64,000 bases of DNA, taken from NCBI RefSeq assembly GCF_019511375.1, contig NZ_JAEUAO010000001.1, forward strand, positions 1,302,001 to 1,366,000, given 5' to 3'. Source of the DNA: Rhizobium herbae (GTDB lineage: Bacteria > Pseudomonadota > Alphaproteobacteria > Rhizobiales > Rhizobiaceae). Shown in pieces: positions 58,016-64,000 of this stretch (positions are counted from its first letter, which is position 1; each line of letters starts with the position of its first letter). The notes under the pieces were generated by a model. That model did no database searches, had not been told where the DNA came from, and was given only the letters and a program-made list of their open reading frames with translations. The position numbers were made by a program, and so were the translations under genes.

Positions 58016-60733
58016 ATGGAAAAACGTCTCGCCCGATATATCTGGACCCATACGCGCGCTCAGCAGCTCTGGATTCTGCTGGTCGTCGCGATCTCGATGG
58101 TTCCCTATTTCCTTTCATTCGACCTGCCCAAGCAGATCGTCAACGGACCCATCCAGGGCCAGGGCTTCGATCAGCCGGGCGCCACCCAGACTTTCATGAA
58201 CATCAGCTTCGATCTGCCCTGGCTCGGGCCGGTCACGCTGTTTGACGGCATCGACCTCACGCGCATGCAGATGCTGTTTGCGCTTAGCCTCGTGTTCCTC
58301 GCTCTCGTGATCGTCAACGGCCTCTTCAAATTCTACATCAACACCTACAAGGGGCGTCTCGGCGAGCGGCTGCTGCGCCGAATTCGCTTCGAGCTCATCG
58401 ACCGCATCCTGCGTTTCCCGCCCAACCAGTTCAAACGCATGAAGGGTGCGGAAGTCGCCAGCATGGTGAAGGACGAGGTCGAGCCGCTCGGTGGCTTCAC
58501 CGGCGACGCCTTCGTGCAGCCGGCGCTGCTCGGTGGACAGGCGCTGACGGCATTGTTCTTCATCTTCATGCAGAATGCCTGGCTCGGGCTGATTGCCGCC
58601 GTCATGGTCGGCGTCCAGGCGGTGATCATTCCGCGCATGCGACGGCGCTTGCTGGTGCTCGGTCGCGAACGCCAGATCACTGCGCGCGAGCTTGCCGGCC
58701 GCGTCAGCGAAATCGTCGACGGTATCGGCACGATCCACGCCTATGATACCTCAAACTACGAGCGCGCCGACATTGCCTCTCGCCTCGGCCGCATCTTCAA
58801 GATCCGCTATGACCTCTACCAGTGGAAATTCCTGGTGAAGTTCATCAACAATTTCCTCGCTCAGCTGACACCCTTCCTGTTCTACTGCATCGGCGGCTAC
58901 CTGGCGCTGCAAGGCCGCCTCGACATCGGCCAGCTGATCGCGGTGATCAGCGCCTACAAGGACCTGCCCGGTCCGCTGAAGGACCTGATCGACTGGGATC
59001 AGACCCGCCAGGACGTGCAGGTGAAATACCTTCAGGTCGTCGAGCAGTTCAGCGTCGAGCGGACGATCGATCCGTCCATTCAGGCCGTCGCCATTGAGGA
59101 CCCCGGCCCGATGAAACACCCGCTGGCCGCGGTCAACCTGTCGCTCGCCGATGATAGCGGCGCCAAGCTCCTGGAGCGCGTTTCCGTGCAGATCCACCCC
59201 GGCGAAACGGTGGCGATCGTCGGCGGTGCGGCCGGTGGCGGCGACATGCTGGCCGAAGCCTTTGCCCGCCTTACCTGGCCCGAGAGCGGCAAGATCACTG
59301 CCGGCGGCGACGATCTGCTGGAACTGCCGGAATCCATCACCGGACGCTGCATTTCCTATGTCTCGGCCGACACCTACTTCTTTTACGGCACCCTGCGCGA
59401 CAACCTGCTCTATGGGCTGAAACACGCGCCGTTGAAAGATGCCGCCTATGAAGGTAGCGGTGCCGCCCATCGCAAGTGGGAGATCAACGAAGCGCGAATG
59501 GCCGGAAACCCGGACTACGACGTCAATGGCGACTGGATCGACTACCAGGCTGCCGATGCGACGGATCGGGAAGACCTGTTTACGCCGGTCCTGTCGGTGC
59601 TGGATACGGTGCAGCTATCCAAGGACATTCTCGACCTGGCCTTGCGCAGCACCGTGTCTCCCAACGACCATCCGGGCCTTGCCGAAGGCATCGTCGAGAT
59701 GCGCCATGCCCTTCGCGAGGAGCTTGAGGAAGCGGGCCTCAGCAGCCTCATCGTGTCCTTCGAGCCGGGAGCCTACAACACCGAGGCGACCGTCGGCGAA
59801 AACCTTCTGTTCGGCACGGCAACCGGTCCGGCGTTCATCGGCAAGGCGATTGCCAAGAACGCCTATTTCCGCTCCGTGATCGGCCGCACCGGCCTTGACC
59901 GCGCCATGTTCGATATGGGTTACAGCATCGCTGAAAACGCGGTGGAACTGTTTGCCGACCTGCCGCCGGATCACCCGTTCTTCCAGCAGCTTACCTTCAT
60001 GACGGCGGACGACATTCCGGAGTATCAGCTGCTGCTGCAGAAACTCCAGGGCAAGGGCTTCGATGCGGCCTCCGAGGATGAAAAAGGCGCCATCATTCGC
60101 CTGAGCTTCCGCTATATCGAGCCGCGGCATCGTTTCGGTCTGCTGACCCCCGAACTGATGGCGAAGATCGTCGATGTCCGCCGCCAGTTCCATGACGGCC
60201 TGCCTGAGAGCATGCGCGGCGACATTGAACGCTACGACCCGGACCACTACCTGGCCTCCGCAAGCCTGATGGACAACATTCTGTTCGGCCGCATCAGTCA
60301 CAAGCATTCCGACGGTTCGAAGCGCATTCGCTCCATCGTCAGCTCGCTGTTGAACTCGCTCGGCCTCTTGGAAAACGTGATCGATATCGGCCTGGACTTC
60401 AATGTGGGTGCCGGCGGCAAGCGCTTGACCGCCGTGCAGCGGCAGAAGCTCAATCTGGCGCGTGCACTGGTGCGCCGTTCGGATTATTATATCTTTAACC
60501 GTCCGCTACCCGGCCTCGACCATCGCCTTCAGGATGAAATTGTGCGCGACGTGCTGAAGCTGGTGCGCCGCGACGGACGCGATCCTGCGGTGGTCTGGGT
60601 GCTTTCGAATACCGCTCTGTCGAGCCTTTTCGACCGTGTCCTGGTCTTCGACCGAGGCATGCTGGTGGAGGACGGGACACATGCGGCACTTGTTGAGAAT
60701 AACGGTATCTTTAAGGAACTTGTGTCATCATAA
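58016..60733 (+). CDS. ABC exporter-like protein with degenerate ATPase domain and large insertion
   Basis: 905 residues. Residues 1 to about 330 form an exporter transmembrane domain (helices near 15-35, 85-105, 170-205, 275-300) with coupling sequence. The nucleotide-binding domain starts near 370 but every motif is altered: Walker A reads GAAGGGDM (404-411, Asp and Met in place of Lys and Ser/Thr), Q-loop Gln is Ala451, signature is LTAVQ (804-808), Walker B is YYIFNRP with Asn-Arg for Asp-Glu, and the switch His is Asn865. About 330 residues separate Q-loop and signature where ordinary exporters have about 60. Three NLLYG-type segments occur (463-467, 596-600, 754-758). It cannot be expected to hydrolyse ATP. 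Role unknown. Confidence 0.85.
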   Translation: MEKRLARYIWTHTRAQQLWILLVVAISMVPYFLSFDLPKQIVNGPIQGQGFDQPGATQTFMNISFDLPWLGPVTLFDGIDLTRMQMLFALSLVFLALVIVNGLFKFYINTYKGRLGERLLRRIRFELIDRILRFPPNQFKRMKGAEVASMVKDEVEPLGGFTGDAFVQPALLGGQALTALFFIFMQNAWLGLIAAVMVGVQAVIIPRMRRRLLVLGRERQITARELAGRVSEIVDGIGTIHAYDTSNYERADIASRLGRIFKIRYDLYQWKFLVKFINNFLAQLTPFLFYCIGGYLALQGRLDIGQLIAVISAYKDLPGPLKDLIDWDQTRQDVQVKYLQVVEQFSVERTIDPSIQAVAIEDPGPMKHPLAAVNLSLADDSGAKLLERVSVQIHPGETVAIVGGAAGGGDMLAEAFARLTWPESGKITAGGDDLLELPESITGRCISYVSADTYFFYGTLRDNLLYGLKHAPLKDAAYEGSGAAHRKWEINEARMAGNPDYDVNGDWIDYQAADATDREDLFTPVLSVLDTVQLSKDILDLALRSTVSPNDHPGLAEGIVEMRHALREELEEAGLSSLIVSFEPGAYNTEATVGENLLFGTATGPAFIGKAIAKNAYFRSVIGRTGLDRAMFDMGYSIAENAVELFADLPPDHPFFQQLTFMTADDIPEYQLLLQKLQGKGFDAASEDEKGAIIRLSFRYIEPRHRFGLLTPELMAKIVDVRRQFHDGLPESMRGDIERYDPDHYLASASLMDNILFGRISHKHSDGSKRIRSIVSSLLNSLGLLENVIDIGLDFNVGAGGKRLTAVQRQKLNLARALVRRSDYYIFNRPLPGLDHRLQDEIVRDVLKLVRRDGRDPAVVWVLSNTALSSLFDRVLVFDRGMLVEDGTHAALVENNGIFKELVSS

Positions 60734-60841
60734 TAGCAAGGGCAAAGTTCATGCGTGCGGCAGGGGCGCAGGCAGGGGCATTCTTCCAGATCGCGGCGCC
60801 GGTGCGTATGATCGGCAAATCCGGGGGGAGGAAAATGGGGA

Positions 60842-61315
60842 ATGGGCACGGAAATGCTTCTAAAGGATGAAGTTCAAATGCTGCGGCGCGTGCCGCTCTT
60901 TTCGAATGTCGAGCCGGGAAAGCTGAAGCTTCTCGCCTTCACATCGGACCGTGTCAGCTACGATGCCGGCGAGGCCATCTTCCACCAGGGAGACACCGGC
61001 GATGCGGCCTATGTCGTGCTCGCCGGCAAGGCCGACATCCTGGTCGACTCCTCGACGGGGCCGATCAAGATCGCCGAGGTCGAAACCAATTCCATCGTCG
61101 GCGAGATTGCCATCCTCTGTGATGTCTCGCGCACCGCAACGGTGCAGACGACAACAGCGGTGGAAGCCCTGCGTATTCGCAAGGAACACTTCCTCAAGCT
61201 CCTGACCGATTTCCCCGAAATCACCATCGAGATCATGCGCGTGCTGGCCGACCGTTTGAGCCACACGACCAGCGAATTGTCCGAGGCGAGAAGCCGCGCG
61301 CGCAAGGCCGAGTGA
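60842..61315 (+). CDS. Stand-alone cyclic-nucleotide-binding domain protein
   Basis: 157 residues (an in-frame ATG at 60836 is also possible, both behind a GGGGGGAGG site). A single cNMP-binding domain with the phosphate-binding cassette GEIAILCDVSRTAT, holding Glu88 and Arg97 that contact ribose and phosphate. No DNA-binding domain follows, only a charged helical tail. It should bind cAMP or cGMP and act by protein contact. Placed 108 bases after the ABC exporter-like gene. Confidence 0.88.
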   Translation: MGTEMLLKDEVQMLRRVPLFSNVEPGKLKLLAFTSDRVSYDAGEAIFHQGDTGDAAYVVLAGKADILVDSSTGPIKIAEVETNSIVGEIAILCDVSRTATVQTTTAVEALRIRKEHFLKLLTDFPEITIEIMRVLADRLSHTTSELSEARSRARKAE

Positions 61316-61345
61316 GTAAGCCCCGGCTATCGCTCCCGGGCGGCC

Positions 61346-63151
61346 TCAGCTGGTCCCGAGCCTCTCCAGTGGCGCATTCGCCTGCGAAGCTCTCGAGGCG
61401 ATGGCTCCGGTCGTCCGGTCGACACGGAAATTGCCCGACGGCAGACCGGAGATGGATTTCTCGAACATCCTGAAGACGAGGGCGAAGCGCGCCTGCGCCG
61501 TATTCGCATCGTCCCAACCACCCTCGGCATAAAGTCGGCCAACCGCCTGGTAAAGTGCCATCCGCCCCTCGGCGATCCATTCGAGAGCCAGATCGCTGCC
61601 CATCCGCAGCCGATACCAGTCGGCGAGGAAACTTATTGCGGAAATCTCGCGCAGCAGTTCGGCTCTTGCGCCGGCGGCTTTCAACCGCGCCGCAAGGCGA
61701 CCTTGCAGCACCCGGTCGGCGCGGGCAGCCGCACTCGCGCCCACCGCGTCATCCGCCGCTACCGGATCCATCAGCGCCAGCGCCGCCAGGTCGGCAAGAT
61801 CGAGGATGCGGATCAGCGCTGCCAAATCCTGCGGCCATTCCCGCTTGAGAAAACGCCGTCCGACGAGATGGCCGAGATGCTCGAACAGGAAGCCGCCATA
61901 GTTGCCCACATCCAGCATGCCGCCCGCATCCAGTCCGGAGGGCGCAATCTCCCGGTCGTAGGTCTGCCGCAACTGCGGGTTCAATGGCATGTCATCGATC
62001 CCGACGGTCTCGATGTCGAGCTGGCGCTCGCCGATGGTGATCACCTTATATGCACCTGGAAAGGCAACGAGCGCCGGCACCGCGACATTGACCAGAAAGC
62101 GATCGCCAACGCGATACCGCGCCGTGTCGTTGACATGCAGATGCCCGCTGAAATGCACGTCGATGCCGGCCGCGATCAGGGCTTCGGCTACAGCCGCAAC
62201 CGGAATGCGCGCCGACATGCCCGTCCGGCCAAGCAGGGAAACTTCTTCGTCCGCTGTCCCGTCAAGAGGGTCGAGCACGGGGTAGTGGGAGAAAGCCAGA
62301 AGACTTTTGCCCAACCGGCGCGCGCGCGCCGAGACGTCTTTCATCCAGTCAAGGACGAACCGCTTATGCGTCAGCATGGCGTTCCAGCCGGCGCTGGTGC
62401 TGTCGGCCAGATCGCCCGCCTCACCCGGCACGGCGCCATCGACCGGGACGAAGACATTGGCATCGATCATCAACAGCCAGACGCCGGGAAAGGGCTCGAC
62501 GAGATAGGAGGCATCCATCAGCGATCGCGTCGTTTTCCCGTCCGGCGAATGCACCTCGTAAAGCCGGGCCGCAGGGTCACCATCGCTGCCGAACGGCGTT
62601 TCCCAATGGAAGTCGCCGGCTCGCGGAAAAAAGCCAAAATCCGCCACGGCGTCGAGACCCTCCGGATAGCCCTGGCAATACATGGCTTGGCTCGTGACGA
62701 TCGACCGGGCGCCCCGATCGCGCACGTGCGGATCGCTGCTGACAACGCTGTAGCTGCCATCCTCGTTCATGAACCGCTTGGCGCGGTGCCGGCCGGACGC
62801 GCCGAAGATGTCGTGATTGCCGGCGGTGGCATAGAAGCGCATGCCGTAACGGGCTGCGTAGCTATCAAGCACCTTTTTGACGCCCCGGACGGTTTCCACC
62901 TGCCCGTCGTCGGAATAGTCACCGAGCAACACCACGTGGTGAATACCGCTTGCTGCGATCCGATCAAGCGCGTGGTGAAGCGCAAAGTAGCTCTCGTTGA
63001 AGACGCGCGTCGACCGGGCGGTATCGGCGAGCAGCCTGAATGTCAGCCGGCGGCCGCCCTGCATTATTCCGGGAAAACCAAAATCGGCATAAGGATCATG
63101 AAAATGCGCATCGGCGATGACGGCGATGCGCGGATGCTTTGAGGGCGGCAT
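61346..63151 (-). CDS. Calcineurin-like metallophosphoesterase with helical C-terminal domain
   Basis: 601 residues. Binuclear metal motifs: DAHFHD (14-19), GDYSDDG (77-83), GNHD (111-114), AFSHYPVLD and SGHLHVND. This set occurs in phosphodiesterases acting on cyclic nucleotides, glycerophosphodiesters or nucleotides. About 200 residues past the catalytic core form a helical domain I do not recognise. Convergent with the cNMP-binding gene, 30 bases apart. A cyclic-nucleotide phosphodiesterase role is possible but not shown. Confidence 0.88.
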   Translation of the reverse strand: MPPSKHPRIAVIADAHFHDPYADFGFPGIMQGGRRLTFRLLADTARSTRVFNESYFALHHALDRIAASGIHHVVLLGDYSDDGQVETVRGVKKVLDSYAARYGMRFYATAGNHDIFGASGRHRAKRFMNEDGSYSVVSSDPHVRDRGARSIVTSQAMYCQGYPEGLDAVADFGFFPRAGDFHWETPFGSDGDPAARLYEVHSPDGKTTRSLMDASYLVEPFPGVWLLMIDANVFVPVDGAVPGEAGDLADSTSAGWNAMLTHKRFVLDWMKDVSARARRLGKSLLAFSHYPVLDPLDGTADEEVSLLGRTGMSARIPVAAVAEALIAAGIDVHFSGHLHVNDTARYRVGDRFLVNVAVPALVAFPGAYKVITIGERQLDIETVGIDDMPLNPQLRQTYDREIAPSGLDAGGMLDVGNYGGFLFEHLGHLVGRRFLKREWPQDLAALIRILDLADLAALALMDPVAADDAVGASAAARADRVLQGRLAARLKAAGARAELLREISAISFLADWYRLRMGSDLALEWIAEGRMALYQAVGRLYAEGGWDDANTAQARFALVFRMFEKSISGLPSGNFRVDRTTGAIASRASQANAPLERLGTS

Positions 63152-63205
63152 ACTGTCAGGGTTCCGTCAGCGCGTTCAAACGGGATTCGTTTGCTTTCGT
63201 ATCTG

Positions 63206-63215
63206 CCACATGTGG
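63206..63215. promoter_or_regulatory. Palindrome in the divergent promoter region
   Basis: CCACATGTGG, a 10-base perfect palindrome 55 bases upstream of the phosphoesterase gene, flanked by short AT-rich arms. A possible operator. No named regulator matches; chance occurrence cannot be excluded. Confidence 0.3.
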
Positions 63216-63276
63216 AAAGAAAAAGCGAATTGGTGTCTCGCTTAACCCGGGCAGTTTGGCTAACATGATTGAAATT

Positions 63277-63296
63277 AGGCTTATTTAATCAAGCCT
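63277..63296. promoter_or_regulatory. Inverted repeat in the divergent promoter region
   Basis: AGGCTT-N8-AAGCCT, six-base arms around an AT-rich centre, 84 bases before the MBL gene. Could be an operator, or a weak hairpin. The remainder of the 228-base gap shows no gene. Confidence 0.35.
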
Positions 63297-63379
63297 GCCA
63301 TAAAAAGACGACGTTAAGAACCAAGTGGGACAGGTGCAGACGGACAGCCGCTACGGGCAGCCGTGACTGAGGCGAGAGA

Positions 63380-64000
63380 GTGAACGAAAACGTGTTTCGG
63401 GTGAGGTTATGGGGAGTGCGCGGCAGTCTCCCGGTCTCGGGAGCCGAATTTCAACACTATGGGGGCAACACCATCTGCATCGAAATGCAATGCGGACCAC
63501 ATAGATTGCTGTTCGATGCCGGCTCCGGGCTGATGCCGGCCGGCCAGGCGCTCACGGCCGCCGGCGTTGCCGATTTCAATCTGTTCTTCACCCACTGTCA
63601 CTACGACCATATCATCGGCCTGCCTTATCTGCCCGCACTGTTCGATCCGCATGCGTCGGTGACGCTGTGGTCGGGACATCTGGCCGGGCGCATGTCGACC
63701 CGCCAGATGATCGGTGAATTCATGCGGCCGCCCTGGTTTCCGGTTGAACCTGACATCTGCCGCGCCGCCATCAATTGCCGCGATTTCCGCTCCGGCGACG
63801 TGCTGGCTCCCTATGAGGACGTGGCGATCAAGACCGGCAGTCTCAACCACCCCGGTGGTGCAATCGGCTACCGGGTGGAATGGGGAGGCCGCGCGGTGGC
63901 GCTCGTCACGGATACGGAGCATCGGCCAGGAACGCTCGATCCGGCCGTGCTCGATCTCATCGACGGCGCCGATCTCTTCCTTTACGACTGCATGTATACC
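63380..64000 (+). CDS. MBL-fold metallo-hydrolase, 5' part (runs off the window)
   Basis: 207 codons from GTG 63380 to the window end, no stop. Reads MNENVFRVRLWGVRGSLP, then YGGNTICIEM, the metal motif FTHCHYDHIIGLP, a ligand in LNHPGGAIGYRVEW and LVTDTEHRPG, matching the class of MBL proteins that includes PhnP-like and cyclic phosphodiesterase-like hydrolases. The WGVRGSLP start is typical of longer proteins, some fused to other domains, so the missing part may hold one. A phosphodiester substrate is possible by class. Confidence 0.85.
   Translation, partial: MNENVFRVRLWGVRGSLPVSGAEFQHYGGNTICIEMQCGPHRLLFDAGSGLMPAGQALTAAGVADFNLFFTHCHYDHIIGLPYLPALFDPHASVTLWSGHLAGRMSTRQMIGEFMRPPWFPVEPDICRAAINCRDFRSGDVLAPYEDVAIKTGSLNHPGGAIGYRVEWGGRAVALVTDTEHRPGTLDPAVLDLIDGADLFLYDCMYT

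Noticed and set aside
58016-60733. Reading the ABC exporter-like gene as a pseudogene
   Set aside because: The frame is open over 905 codons, the membrane domain is intact and the codon use matches neighbours, so loss of ATPase motifs looks selected or tolerated rather than decay.

Overview
The window looks like chromosome, chromid or megaplasmid DNA of a Rhizobiales alphaproteobacterium (Rhizobium/Sinorhizobium/Agrobacterium-like). This rests on the dense ABC importers paired with LacI or LysR regulators, the high G+C by eye, and five intergenic mosaic palindromes of the RIME type known from rhizobia. No rRNA, tRNA, CRISPR, phage or transposase gene was seen. Genus-level assignment is inference.

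Layout. 0-6 kb: a single-domain response regulator, a Crp/Fnr regulator, an SDR, and a quinone-detoxification-like set comprising a fused ring-cleaving dioxygenase/hydrolase, an FMN reductase and a second ring-cleaving dioxygenase. 6-20 kb: an amine, guanidine or amino-acid region. It holds an arginase/agmatinase-family enzyme, a polar amino-acid ABC importer without its own ATPase, a complete spermidine/putrescine-type ABC importer, a carbon-nitrogen hydrolase, a LysR regulator, an aminotransferase, a DMT exporter, an aldehyde dehydrogenase and an MBL hydrolase. 20-21.4 kb: a 48-residue membrane peptide gene with its own terminator, and a transglutaminase-like protein. 21.7-33.2 kb: a nine-gene sugar or polyol uptake and oxidation operon (ABC importer, two GMC oxidoreductases, SDR, Dabb protein, glycerate kinase) facing its LacI regulator. 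33.4-41 kb: a second LacI-controlled catabolic operon (LacI, Gfo/Idh/MocA, CoA-transferase, enoyl-CoA hydratase, aldehyde dehydrogenase) divergent from a DUF993 gene.

41-64 kb is the least ordinary part. It contains two methyltransferases, a DUF3095 protein with class III cyclase-like motifs, a UDP-sugar 6-dehydrogenase and a class III nucleotidyl cyclase. These are followed by a seven-gene run: a peptide/oligosaccharide-type ABC importer and three GT-B glycosyltransferases, two of them of the rare COG4671-like type. Next come a convergent and a divergent methyltransferase-like protein, a 905-residue ABC exporter-like protein, a stand-alone cyclic-nucleotide-binding protein, a calcineurin-like phosphoesterase and a truncated MBL hydrolase. 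The exporter-like protein has lost every ATPase motif and carries an insertion of roughly 270 residues.

My best candidate for an undescribed system is this last block. I read it as a glycoconjugate import/synthesis module coupled to a catalytically dead ABC exporter and to cyclic-nucleotide production, sensing and possibly breakdown. The individual families are visible in the sequence; that they form one system is inference from order, spacing and co-direction.
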